Below are positions 9,093-17,953 of a stretch of 64,000 nt of DNA, piece by piece (position 1 is the stretch's first letter; each line of letters starts with the position of its first letter). The stretch is taken from contig NZ_CP051677.1 of NCBI RefSeq assembly GCF_012849055.1, positions 124,001 to 188,000 of the forward strand. The letters run 5' to 3'. Made by a program: the position numbers and the translations under genes. The DNA comes from Spirosoma rhododendri (lineage in GTDB: Bacteria > Bacteroidota > Bacteroidia > Cytophagales > Spirosomataceae). Below the pieces are notes generated by a model. It made no database searches and was not told the origin of the DNA. It saw only the letters and a program-made list of their open reading frames with translations.

Positions 9093-10211
9093 TCTTTGAA
9101 AAAACACCACCAGCCCATCCTTCCCGGCTACCACAATATCGTTGTGGCCGGTTTTGCGGAGGTCGGCGACGGCGAGGTAGATGCCGGTGCCTTTGCCGAC
9201 TCCGGCAGGGCCATATGCGATGGTATGTTTCGCGAACGCCTTCTGACCGGCATCCCAGGTAAAGTAATACAGGCCAACGGGATCGTCGGAGCCGGGATCA
9301 TTGTCGTTGTGGGCGCGATAGCGTTTGCCGGTTAGTAGCTCGGGTTTGCCATCGCCCGTAACATCGACCCATTCCATGGTATGGTACTGCGAATTTTTAT
9401 CGTCGATCAGATGCTTCGTCCAGCTGCGTTTACCCGATGCGTCGGTCGTCTGTTCGTACCAGTGCAGGCCGTAGCCGTGCCCCTGCCCCACAATCAGGTC
9501 GTTCTTTTTATCGCCGTTGACGTCGACCACCAGAATCGGTACGCTGGCCGTTCCCAGCGCAAACTCCTTGTGCATCGCCCAGTTCCCGGCCGAGCGATCT
9601 GCCGGTGCTTCGAGCCAGCCGTCGCTCACGATCAAGTCGCCCCGGCCGTCGCCGTTCAGGTCGCCAAAGCCCAGTCCGTGGTCCTGCTTGGGCGCTACTG
9701 TAACGGTGTTGAACTGCCCCGGCCCGGTTAGTTTCAGGTATTTGAGCGGATGGCCGGGGTTGTTCGGGACAATGTCCAGCGTACCGTCGACGTCGACGTC
9801 CCAGGCGCGGGTCGTTTCGATGTTGCCGACGTTGGCGATGTCGTGACTCGTCCAGCGACTATCTTTTTTGGCCGGGTTTTCCAGCCACCGCAGCGTCTGA
9901 TTGAACCAGCCCCCGGTCACGAAATCCATGCGCCCGTCGCGGTTGACGTCAAGCGGGATGGTCGAGAAATCGTCGTAGTACTGCTCCTTCCGGGGTTGAT
10001 TGTCGATCAGGTGCCGACGCCGGAAACGCGGCCCTTCGTACCAGAAATCGCCCGATACGATGTCGAGCGTGTCGTTGTTGTCGACGTCGAACACGGCCAC
10101 CGACTCATAGCTTTCAGCCGCTACGAAATACCGGTCGAAGGTGGGCGTTGGCGGGGCAGGCAGCGGAGCGGCCGACAGCAGCAGCGGCAGCGCAAGGAGG
10201 AGACGACGCAT
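9057..10211 (-). CDS. Secreted FG-GAP/VCBS repeat protein
   Basis: A 384-residue exported protein with an N-terminal signal peptide (RRLLLALPLLLSAAPLPAPP). Multiple FG-GAP/VCBS blades follow, each with a calcium-binding-like D-x-N/D-x-D-G motif: FDVDNNDTLDIVSGD, LDVNRDGRMDFVTGG, WDVDVDGTLDIVPN, GDLNGDGRGDLIVSDG, VDVNGDKKNDLIVGQG, VDVTGDGKPELLTGKR. This predicts an integrin-like beta-propeller, seen in surface or sugar-active proteins. The last residues (about PGRRSGMNE) are encoded by repeat DNA including the GC-rich insert, so the natural C terminus probably ended near VVFFQRAK or was altered by repeat insertion. Confidence 0.85.
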   Translation of the reverse strand: MRRLLLALPLLLSAAPLPAPPTPTFDRYFVAAESYESVAVFDVDNNDTLDIVSGDFWYEGPRFRRRHLIDNQPRKEQYYDDFSTIPLDVNRDGRMDFVTGGWFNQTLRWLENPAKKDSRWTSHDIANVGNIETTRAWDVDVDGTLDIVPNNPGHPLKYLKLTGPGQFNTVTVAPKQDHGLGFGDLNGDGRGDLIVSDGWLEAPADRSAGNWAMHKEFALGTASVPILVVDVNGDKKNDLIVGQGHGYGLHWYEQTTDASGKRSWTKHLIDDKNSQYHTMEWVDVTGDGKPELLTGKRYRAHNDNDPGSDDPVGLYYFTWDAGQKAFAKHTIAYGPAGVGKGTGIYLAVADLRKTGHNDIVVAGKDGLVVFFQRAKPGRRSGMNE

Positions 10212-10285
10212 ACGTTGAGAAATTAGCGTTGACCGGTCGCGGAACGACCGCTGACAAAAGCCAATTTTCCGCGTAACTTACCCCC

Positions 10286-11308
10286 ATGCTTAGTCGTCTG
10301 CTGGTGCTGCTCGTTGTGTTGCTGGGTTGCCGCCCTACCCCGCCGTTTCAGTATGCTAGTCCAAAACTCAAAGGGGTTAATCTGGTAGCCCCACCCCGCA
10401 AGCCCGATTCGTCGGCCGTGCTGGCACCCGTCCGGGCCATTGGTGGCGAGTGGGTGGCGATTGTTCCCTACGGCTTTTGCCGCAAGGGCGACCCGCATTT
10501 TTTCTTCAGCGAAAACCGCCCGAAAACCGAACGGCGCGGCTGGCAGTGGTGGGGCGAAACCACGGAAGGGGTAGCCGGTACAGTAGCGATGGCGCGGCAG
10601 CAGGGGCTGAAAACCATGCTCAAGCCCCATGTCTGGATGCAGGGCGGCTCACACCTCGACCTCGAATTCAGCACCGAAGCCGACTGGCAATCGTTCGAGC
10701 ACGACTACGCCCAGTACGTGCTGCACTTCGCCCGACTCGCCGACTCGCTGCACGTCGACCTGTATTGCATCACCACCGAGCTCGACCGCTTTGCGATGGC
10801 CCGGCCCGCTTTCTGGCAGCGCCTGATCGGGCAGGTACGACAGCTTTACAAAGGCCCACTGACCTATGCTGCCAACTGGGACCGCTACGAGCAGATTCCG
10901 TTCTGGCCCCAACTCGATTACGTGGGCGTCGACGCGTATTTTCCGCTGAACGACAGCCGGACACCCTCCGTGAAGGCACTGGTAAAAGGCTGGCAACCGC
11001 ACCTGAAAACGCTGGCGTCGATCAGCAGTCAGACGCAGAAGCCGGTGCTGTTTACCGAGTTCGGCTACCGAAGCTGCGACTACGCGGGTCGGCAGCCGTG
11101 GGAATCCGAAAGCGACTGCACACCCAACGAAACGGCGCAGGCCAACGCCTACGCGGCCCTACTCGACACCGTTTGGCCGCAGCCGTGGTTTGCCGGTGGA
11201 TTCGCCTGGAAATGGTTTGTCGACACCAGCCACCGCCACCACGAGCGCGATCAATTCAGCCCCCAGGACAAACCCGCCGGAGCCACGTTAAGCCGGGCGT
11301 GGCGGTGA
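10286..11308 (+). CDS. GH113-like glycoside hydrolase lipoprotein
   Basis: A 340-residue lipoprotein (LLGC lipobox, Cys15) with a TIM-barrel fold. KGVNLVAPPRKPDSSAVLAPVRAIGGEWVAI, LKTMLKPHVWM, YCITTELDRF and VLFTEFGYRSC match the glycoside hydrolase family 113 (beta-mannanase-like) arrangement. Glu165 in TTEL and Glu258 in FTEFGY are the likely acid/base and nucleophile. It may cut mannan or a related polysaccharide at the cell surface; substrate is inference. It is divergent from the VCBS gene. Confidence 0.8.
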   Translation: MLSRLLVLLVVLLGCRPTPPFQYASPKLKGVNLVAPPRKPDSSAVLAPVRAIGGEWVAIVPYGFCRKGDPHFFFSENRPKTERRGWQWWGETTEGVAGTVAMARQQGLKTMLKPHVWMQGGSHLDLEFSTEADWQSFEHDYAQYVLHFARLADSLHVDLYCITTELDRFAMARPAFWQRLIGQVRQLYKGPLTYAANWDRYEQIPFWPQLDYVGVDAYFPLNDSRTPSVKALVKGWQPHLKTLASISSQTQKPVLFTEFGYRSCDYAGRQPWESESDCTPNETAQANAYAALLDTVWPQPWFAGGFAWKWFVDTSHRHHERDQFSPQDKPAGATLSRAWR

Positions 11309-11405
11309 GTGTTCGTGAGCGATTATCATACACAAGTGGATAACTGGCTGATTGATATACCGTACTAGAAAAAGACTCAATATATTTCTCTTATTGATTA
11401 CAATC

Positions 11406-11473
11406 ACGTCTATATTTTTTTTTACGGCTTATCAAAGAAAATATAGACGTATTTTCTTTGATAAGCCGTAAAA
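11406..11473 (+). promoter_or_regulatory. Overlapping alternative hairpins upstream of AT-rich gene
   Basis: Two inverted repeats share bases. Hairpin 1 pairs 11406-11417 with 11439-11450 (12 bp). Hairpin 2 pairs 11420-11442 with 11451-11473 (23 bp, 8-nt loop). Hairpin 2 uses 11439-11442, which are also part of hairpin 1, so the two cannot form fully together. Both lie 28-95 nt before the ATG at 11501. The arrangement could be an attenuator, a bidirectional terminator or a repeat scar. Confidence 0.5.
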
Positions 11474-11500
11474 TTCTTCAATTATCAGAACACCTTTATT

Positions 11501-12193
11501 ATGAATTATTACAACATAAGAAACGATAAAGATCCGAAAGTATCTGGAATAATGCAGGGGGTATCTCAATCCAAGGTACCCGAACGTCATAACTTTGAAG
11601 ACGAAGAAATATTTAATTTTTTCTATGGAAAGGACAGATACTTGCGCCTAGGTGATATACCATCAGAACAAGTAATATTAAAAAATATTGAACTTAACCC
11701 TAAGTCTAAGCTGAATGACTTCCTAGATGTTGCGCTTCTTTCAGGTTACATAGTCAGTGGAAAGGTGCAGAATATACTATCTACGTTGCACTTACCCCCG
11801 TATAAATTATACGATGTATCATTGTATCATCAAGGGCAATTTATACCTAGCGTCTATAAATGGTTTTATTTCAATAGGTTTAATGGAAGAGATATTATTG
11901 ATTTTGAGAAGAGTCAGTTTGACCTCACCTTAGTTGAACATATACATAAAGTCAAAATAAAAATAACTTCATACGAAGAATATGAACGGGTGAGTCAACA
12001 GTATGGCAGGCTTGGAGTAATTAAAATTGTCTTCAATAAGAATTTGAATCCTGACTTGAATATATGGGGTACAAAAATTATTTCAACGAATGATTTTATT
12101 TCCGAGAAAGCAATTCAAATTTTTCAAGAACATAAGGTGACAGGATACAAAATATTCAAACAAACTTATCCTGTTTACGAATATCAATACTAA
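11501..12193 (+). CDS. Probable orphan immunity protein (Imm11/DUF1629-like)
   Basis: A 230-residue soluble protein with AT-rich codons (many AAT, ATA, TTA), very unlike the GC-rich neighbours. The C-terminal part (GTKIISTNDFISEKAIQIFQEHKVTGYKIFKQTYPVYEY) resembles the end of DUF1629/Imm11 proteins, immunity proteins against polymorphic toxins, in which a phrase like 'is-s-f-e-k-a---i-g' precedes a short final strand. Function by similarity only; no toxin gene is next to it. Composition suggests horizontal acquisition. The gene is flanked by unusually AT-rich intergenic DNA on both sides. Confidence 0.6.
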   Translation: MNYYNIRNDKDPKVSGIMQGVSQSKVPERHNFEDEEIFNFFYGKDRYLRLGDIPSEQVILKNIELNPKSKLNDFLDVALLSGYIVSGKVQNILSTLHLPPYKLYDVSLYHQGQFIPSVYKWFYFNRFNGRDIIDFEKSQFDLTLVEHIHKVKIKITSYEEYERVSQQYGRLGVIKIVFNKNLNPDLNIWGTKIISTNDFISEKAIQIFQEHKVTGYKIFKQTYPVYEYQY

Positions 12194-12318
12194 CATTCGT
12201 ACATAAATTATCGAGTTTATTATCAATAGCTTGAATCTATTATAAATTGTAATAGCCTCGCAAATTCGACAAGGTAATACAGGAACTGATTATGAACAAA
12301 ACTGGAAATTCTTCAGTG

Positions 12319-12582
12319 CTATTCGTAGTGACCGTGGCAAGAGAAAACGTAGATTCGCTCGTCTGTGACCCGGTACACTAGCCGGTGTTCCAAATTTATT
12401 CGTCTTGACCAGTATCCTTTGAGGTTGCCTTTCAGCCCTTCCGGTTTGCCAATACCCTCAAACGGTGTGCGGGTGCATGTCTCGATTAGGTCGAGTATTT
12501 TCTTCGCCATCTTGCTGTCGACCTGCAACCACTCTTTTAACTCATCGAACGCTTCCGGGGAAAACTCAACGTTACGCGGCAT
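12319..12582 (-). CDS. YoeB/Txe family mRNA interferase toxin
   Basis: An 87-residue RelE-superfamily toxin starting MPRNVEFSPEAFDELKEWL. The C-terminal half carries PEGLKGNLKGYWSRRINLEHRLVYRV and ends VFSCHGHYE. Glu48, Arg67 and the final histidines (His83/His85) fit the catalytic pattern of YoeB, which cuts mRNA at the ribosome A site. The ATG at 12582 lies inside the end of the upstream gene, an overlap typical of toxin-antitoxin operons; an in-frame TTG two codons earlier is less likely. Confidence 0.88.
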   Translation of the reverse strand: MPRNVEFSPEAFDELKEWLQVDSKMAKKILDLIETCTRTPFEGIGKPEGLKGNLKGYWSRRINLEHRLVYRVTDERIYVFSCHGHYE

Positions 12583-13000
12583 TGGCAACGAAGTTTATTA
12601 GCTGATCGCCAGACAGGACTGTTCCCTCGTTGCGCGAGATGGAAATTTCACCGGCCAGAATTTTAGCCTCTAAGCGGGTTACTTCACCGTCTTTGATCTT
12701 GGTCAATACGTTTTTGTAGGGGTTGAGACGAACATACGCGTTAGCCAGTCCTTTCAGTATGGCAACGGGCATAAGGCTGATGAGCTGAGGGCTTTGGCGG
12801 TTGATCGTACCGGTCTGTTCGGCCGTATTCAACAGCATTAACAACGCAGTCGCTTCTTCCTTGGTGAGTTCGCCCCACGCAATTCTGAACTCCTCCTCTG
12901 CCATCTCCCGATATACGTCAGCCCACTCGTACGAGTACAGCATCGTAAGCATGCTGGCAATGTCATTTTGCGTTCTGAGTAGGTCGAGCGGTAATTTCAT
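12572..13000 (-). CDS. Putative antitoxin, atypical, paired with YoeB-like toxin
   Basis: A 142-residue acidic, helix-rich protein upstream of and overlapping the YoeB gene by 11 nt, the position of the antitoxin. It does not look like the usual 80-90-residue YefM/Phd antitoxin: there is no visible N-terminal Phd fold. The first 100 residues (YREMAEEEFRIAWGELTKEEATALLMLLNTAEQ) are a helical domain I do not recognise; the last 35 (EAKILAGEISISRNEGTVLSGDQLINFVANAA) may be the toxin-neutralising tail. Antitoxin role is inferred from context alone. Confidence 0.65.
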   Translation of the reverse strand: MKLPLDLLRTQNDIASMLTMLYSYEWADVYREMAEEEFRIAWGELTKEEATALLMLLNTAEQTGTINRQSPQLISLMPVAILKGLANAYVRLNPYKNVLTKIKDGEVTRLEAKILAGEISISRNEGTVLSGDQLINFVANAA

Positions 13001-13170
13001 GGCAGATCACGTTTGTACTGTAACGGTAAAAGTGAGACGGTCGTTCTCAACGTAACGCCAACTGGTTGAGAGCGACGGTTGGTTCAAATATCACGATTTA
13101 CCATCACATTGTGTGCAACGCTCACGTATCGTTAAACTATCAGCCCCCCCACTTCCCCGGGCCGACGATG

Positions 13171-14189
13171 TTAAAACCGTACCTCCTGCGTCAGATACGT
13201 TGCGCGGTTGTCTCCGTTGATGCGGATGGTGGCGGTTAGGGGTTTCTGGTTCCAGTTGAGAGTAAGCAGAGCGTAGTTGAGTTTGGCGATCATCGGGCCG
13301 ACGCGGTGGCGGTTGGGTTCGTCGTGCGGCTGCGACACATGCGTCAGGCCGCTGCTCGTAATGTCGTACAGGTCGTAGGGCAGGCCCGGAATAGTCTCTT
13401 TCGCGATTTCGGCGATGTGCCGGTCGCCACTGATGAGCAGGGTGCGGTTGGGTTTGGTCTTACCCAGCAGATCGAACAGCCGCTGCCGCGACGCGGGGAA
13501 GTTGGCCCACTTCTCGTAGGGATGCTCGTCGGCCAGAAACTGAATCCCACAGCCAATCACGTGAACGTCGGCGTCGGAGTTGGTCAGTTGGTTTTCCAGC
13601 CATTGCCACTGCGCGTCGCCCAGCAAATCGCCCGATGGGTCGGGGACGTTGGCTTTGCCTTCTTTTTTTAGCGGGTCGCGGAAGTAGCGGCCGTCGAGTA
13701 GAATAACTTTCACGCGGGGCCGAACGTCTGTGCTGAGTACGCGCCCTCCTGCGTGCGCCGGGGGTCGTTGGCGGGCACGTCCAGAAAATCGAGCATTACC
13801 TGCTGACTCTCCCGCCGACGTGGGTACTCCTTGCCTCCGTCGTTGACGCCGTAATCGTGATCGTCCCACACGCCAAGAATGGGCGTCGACTGGCGCAGTT
13901 GCTGGTAAATGGGGTTACTTTTCTGAAGCGCATACTTGGCCCGCAACGTGTCCATACTCTCCGAATCGCCATAGATATTGTCGCCGAGCCAGATCCAGAG
14001 GTCGGGTTTGGCGGCTACGATGTCGTCCCACAGCGGCTGGGGCAAACTCTGCCGACTGCACGAGCCAAATGCAATAGTCTGAATTGCTTTTCTCGACGAA
14101 GCCACCTGAGCACGTTTCACCGGAGTAGGTCGATTAGAGCGGCAACCAGGCGACAGCAGTGCAACAACCAGTAGAGAGGAGCGATTCAT
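13171..14189 (-). pseudogene. PhoD-like alkaline phosphatase lipoprotein, frameshifted
   Basis: Two reading frames together encode one PhoD-like metallophosphatase. The first (from ATG 14189) has a lipobox (LLSPGC, Cys16), then IAFGSCSRQSLPQPLWDDI, WLGDNIYGDSESMD and GVWDDHDYGVNDGG, the metal-binding motifs of the family. It runs to GAYSAQTFGPA and stops at 13710. The second continues RVKVILLDGRYFRDPL through LISGDRHIAEIAKE to the natural end at 13171. One extra base in the G-run at 13716-13719 (C-run on the coding strand) would join GP to RVKV. Either a recent loss of function or a sequencing error. Substrate would be a phosphodiester or phosphomonoester. Confidence 0.82.
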
Positions 14190-14686
14190 ACGCAGAGTTA
14201 GTCTGTTTTTCGGGCGCAAGTTTAGGCAGTGAGCCGGTATATGGCGGCAACTTCACGATTTGATAACGCAGGTCCGTTAGTCGAAGACACATCAGTCGAA
14301 TGGTCAGGAGCAGCTCAGCCAATCCACCAGCAGGAAGCGAATGACAGCTTACGTTCTGAAGCCAGTTCACTCATGGGGCAAGCCGTTTTGTACAGGTATA
14401 TCCAGCAGAGGCACACCGACATTGGGTTGCTTTTTTTACGCACGCCCGAACGTACCTGCCTGCTTACTTAATCCGCCTGCTAGCTGACGCACCGAGAGTT
14501 AACTACCTGTACATCAGCACCATTACACTCCTAACAATTACTTTCTTTTAACGCACCATTAATTGATTTATAAATTTTATTAAAAAAAGACGAGTAAAAC
14601 CCCAGTTGCATCCTGTTCTAGGTAGGAATAAACATATCCAGTGCTCAGCACATCGCAATTCTCTACCAACCAATCCACTTGATTTT
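14190..14686. other. Intergenic region between phosphatase and susC
   Basis: About 497 nt without a convincing gene. An 80-codon frame at 14229-14471 has no recognisable similarity and overlaps an equally plausible antisense frame. The stretch 14520-14600 is markedly AT-rich and is the likely promoter region for the susC/susD pair; I could not fix a definite Bacteroidota -33/-7 promoter. Confidence 0.5.
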
Positions 14687-17600
14687 ATGAAAAAACTACT
14701 ACCCATCCCGCACTCACCGGGCTGGCTTACGGGGCAATTCTTGCTAGCCTGTTTTTTACTGGCGGGTGAACAAACGCCCACGTTTGCCCGAACGGCAACG
14801 CCCGATCTGGCCGTATCGGGCCTGTCAGCAACTGCAAAAGCTGACCGCACGATTACGGGCCGGGTTATCGACGACAAGAACGAAGCGATTCCGGGCGTGA
14901 GCGTCATTATCAAAGGCACGCAGCGCGGAACCGTTACCGACGCCGACGGCCGGTATAAGCTGGATGTTCCCGACGGCAACGCGCAGCTGGTCTTCTCATT
15001 CGTGGGCTACCTGTCGCAGGAGGTAAGCGTGGCCAATCAGTCGACCGTCAATATCACGCTGAAATCCGACGACAAGGTGCTGGATGAAATCGTGGTGATC
15101 GGTTACGGTACCGCCCGCAAGTCTGACCTGACGGGAGCCGTATCGGGTGTCAAGGAAGCCGAACTGCTGGAACGTCCCGCACCGTCGCTCAATCAGCAAC
15201 TGTCGGGGCGGTTACCGGGGGTGCAGGTCAACACCAACTCCGGGCGTCCGGGTGGTCGTACGACGGTTCGGATTCGGGGCTTTAGCTCGATCAACTCGTC
15301 CAACAACCCGCTTTACGTGGTCGACGGCGTCATGCTGCCGCAAAATACCGGCGATCAGTTCAGCAACCCGATTGACTACATCAACCCCAACGACATTACC
15401 AACGTTGAGGTATTAAAAGATGCGTCGTCGACGGCCATTTACGGGGCGCGGGGTGCCAACGGCGTTATTCTGGTCACAACCCGCAAAGGCAAAGCGGGCG
15501 AAAGCCGGGTTACGTACGACGGTCAGTTCAGTGTCAACACCATCGGCCCCAACAAGCCGAAAGTGCTGAACGCCCGCGAGTATCTGGCGGTGGAAGATCT
15601 GGCTTACGCCAACATTGCCAAGTTCGACCCCACGGGCTGGGCGGCTGGCAAATACACCAACCTCGACCCAGTGGCCCGGCGCAGAACGTTCAGCGCAGCC
15701 CACCCCGGCGTGTTCGATGCCAACCTGAACCCACTCTACGACACCGACTGGTTTAAGGAGTCGGCGCAAAACAAGCTGTCGCAGAACCACCAATTGGGCT
15801 TTAGTGGTGGTAACGAACGGACTCAATACTCGATTTCGCTCAACTACCGCGACGATCAGGGGTTGATCAAGACCTCGTACATGAAACGGTATTCAGGACG
15901 CTTTACCCTCGACGATCAGGTGAAGAGCTGGCTGAAAGTGGGCGGTACGCTGAACTACAACTACCAGACCGAAAACCTGGTCGACGTCAATGACGCGGTA
16001 GCCCGGCAGATCGTGGAAGACTTCCCCTTCCTGCCCGTGCGCTACCCCGATACTGGCATCTTCGCGGAGAACCGCGACTATCCGCAGGCTGAGGGCACGA
16101 TGAGCTCGGTACACCGGCTGATGGATCGCCGGTACATCCAGAACACGCAGACCACGCTGGGTAGTCTGTACGCCAACATCACGCTGGCGAAAGGGCTGGA
16201 GTTCCGCTCGGTACTCGGTGCAAACATTCAGACGCAGGAGATTAACCAGTCGCAGACTCGTACGCTGAATATCGGCGGCAACGGTAACGCGTCGGGTAAC
16301 AACAACCGCACGAACTTCTGGTCGTCGGAAAACTACCTGACCTACAACCGGCAGTTCGGCCCCGATCACTCATTTACGGGTCTGTTGGGTATCTCGTGGC
16401 AGGAAACCACCCGGTTTGGCATCGGCGCGTCGGTGAGTGGGTTCGCTACCGACTACTTCGGTTTCAACAACCTGGGCGCGGGTGCTACCAACCCGCAGGT
16501 GTCGTCGTATGCTGATCGGTTTGCGTTTAACTCCTACTTCGGGCGGATCAACTACGGCTACAAGAACCGGTACCTGTTCACGGCAACCGGCCGTGCCGAT
16601 GGTTCGTCTAAATTCGGGGAAAACAACAAATTCGCGTTTTTCCCCTCGGCGGCTCTGGCCTGGCGCGTGTCGGAGGAAGACTTCCTGCGTGGCAACCCAA
16701 CCATCTCGAACCTAAAAATTCGTACCAGCTACGGTCTGACGGGTAACTCCGAAATTCCTCCCTATTCGTCGCTGTCGCTGCTCAGCTCCAACTACGCCAC
16801 GATCTACGGCGACACGCGGGCGGGTGGTACGGGTATCAACCGACTGGCGAACCCGGACCTGCGCTGGGAAAAAACGGCACAATACGACGTGGGCCTTGAA
16901 TTGGGGCTGTTTAAAGGGCGCGTCAACATCGAAGCTGACTACTACTACCGCCTGACGACCGATATGCTGCTCGACGCCCCCGTACCGCAGTCGAGCGGTT
17001 ACGCGACCATCCGGCGCAACGTTGGTTCGATGCAGAATCAGGGCTTTGAATTCGCCGTCAACACAGTCAATGTTAACGGGCCCAAGTTTACCTGGAATAC
17101 GACGTTCAATATCTCATTCAACCGCAACAAAGTATTGTCGCTGGCAACTCCGTCGGACATCTTCAACGTAGGTGGGCCTAACTTCACCAACCCAACCAAC
17201 GTTATCCGGGTCGGCGAGCCGGTTGGTTCGTTCTGGGGGCTGACCCGCCTGGGTACCTGGAGCGAAGCCGAGCGTGACGAAGCGGCCCGCTACACCAGCT
17301 ACCGCAACGGCCTGACAATTCTGCCCGGCGACATCAAGTACCTCGATGTAAACGGCGACCGCGCCATCACCGACGCTGACCGCAGCATCATCGGCAACGG
17401 TAGCCCGAAAGGCTGGGGTGCGCTGACCAACAACTTCCGGTTCGGCAATTTCGACGCTACGCTTGAATTGCAGTATATGTTCGGCAATCAGGTGATGATG
17501 ATGAACCTGCACTCGAGCGAAGACCGGCAGGCGCTGGCCAACAGCTACAGTTCAGTACTGATGGCCTGGACACCGCAGAACCAGGATACGCCCATTGCCC

Positions 17601-17920
17601 AGATTCGGGATACGCGGGCGGGTTATGTGACCAACGTCGACAGTCACTGGATCAAGAACGGCTCATTTTTGCGCGGCCGTAACCTGCTGTTCGGCTACAC
17701 CTTCCCGGCTGCCGTTACCAACCGGCTGAAGATGAACCGGCTCCGGCTGTATGCGTCGGCGCAGAACTTCTTCCTGCTGCTGGAAGACCCCATCGTTGGC
17801 GACCCCGAAGTAACGCCGACCAACCAGGGCACCGGCAACAGCGCCTTCTCGCAGGGCATGATCTGGCACAACTATCCGAAACCAACCACGTATCTGCTGG
17901 GCATTCAACTTGGCCTGTAA
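14687..17920 (+). CDS. SusC/RagA family TonB-linked outer membrane transporter
   Basis: A 1077-residue outer membrane protein. After a signal sequence comes a CarboxypepD_reg-like domain (ITGRVIDDKNEAIPGVSVIIKGT, about 55-130), a TonB-box-like segment around EIVVIGYGTARKSDLTGAVS, a plug domain (LSGRLPGVQVNTNSGRPGGRTTVRIRG; VEVLKDASSTAIYGARGANGVILVTTRKG) and a C-terminal barrel ending in LLGIQLGL. With the SusD-like gene 34 nt downstream it forms a nutrient import pair, usually for glycans or peptides. No glycoside hydrolase is adjacent, so the substrate is unknown. Start at 14687 gives MKKLLPIPH; an upstream in-frame ATG at 14606 is not needed. Confidence 0.93.
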   Translation: MKKLLPIPHSPGWLTGQFLLACFLLAGEQTPTFARTATPDLAVSGLSATAKADRTITGRVIDDKNEAIPGVSVIIKGTQRGTVTDADGRYKLDVPDGNAQLVFSFVGYLSQEVSVANQSTVNITLKSDDKVLDEIVVIGYGTARKSDLTGAVSGVKEAELLERPAPSLNQQLSGRLPGVQVNTNSGRPGGRTTVRIRGFSSINSSNNPLYVVDGVMLPQNTGDQFSNPIDYINPNDITNVEVLKDASSTAIYGARGANGVILVTTRKGKAGESRVTYDGQFSVNTIGPNKPKVLNAREYLAVEDLAYANIAKFDPTGWAAGKYTNLDPVARRRTFSAAHPGVFDANLNPLYDTDWFKESAQNKLSQNHQLGFSGGNERTQYSISLNYRDDQGLIKTSYMKRYSGRFTLDDQVKSWLKVGGTLNYNYQTENLVDVNDAVARQIVEDFPFLPVRYPDTGIFAENRDYPQAEGTMSSVHRLMDRRYIQNTQTTLGSLYANITLAKGLEFRSVLGANIQTQEINQSQTRTLNIGGNGNASGNNNRTNFWSSENYLTYNRQFGPDHSFTGLLGISWQETTRFGIGASVSGFATDYFGFNNLGAGATNPQVSSYADRFAFNSYFGRINYGYKNRYLFTATGRADGSSKFGENNKFAFFPSAALAWRVSEEDFLRGNPTISNLKIRTSYGLTGNSEIPPYSSLSLLSSNYATIYGDTRAGGTGINRLANPDLRWEKTAQYDVGLELGLFKGRVNIEADYYYRLTTDMLLDAPVPQSSGYATIRRNVGSMQNQGFEFAVNTVNVNGPKFTWNTTFNISFNRNKVLSLATPSDIFNVGGPNFTNPTNVIRVGEPVGSFWGLTRLGTWSEAERDEAARYTSYRNGLTILPGDIKYLDVNGDRAITDADRSIIGNGSPKGWGALTNNFRFGNFDATLELQYMFGNQVMMMNLHSSEDRQALANSYSSVLMAWTPQNQDTPIAQIRDTRAGYVTNVDSHWIKNGSFLRGRNLLFGYTFPAAVTNRLKMNRLRLYASAQNFFLLLEDPIVGDPEVTPTNQGTGNSAFSQGMIWHNYPKPTTYLLGIQLGL

Positions 17921-17953
17921 GCAACAGCTACGTAATCGACCGATTTTCAGTAT

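Noticed and set aside
11406..13000. Prophage or insertion sequence remnant around the AT-rich islet
   Set aside because: No transposase, integrase, tRNA or clear target duplication was seen; only composition and gene type suggest transfer.
14229..14471. 80-codon frame in the gap before susC
   Set aside because: No family, no clear ribosome-binding site, and an antisense frame of equal quality overlaps it.
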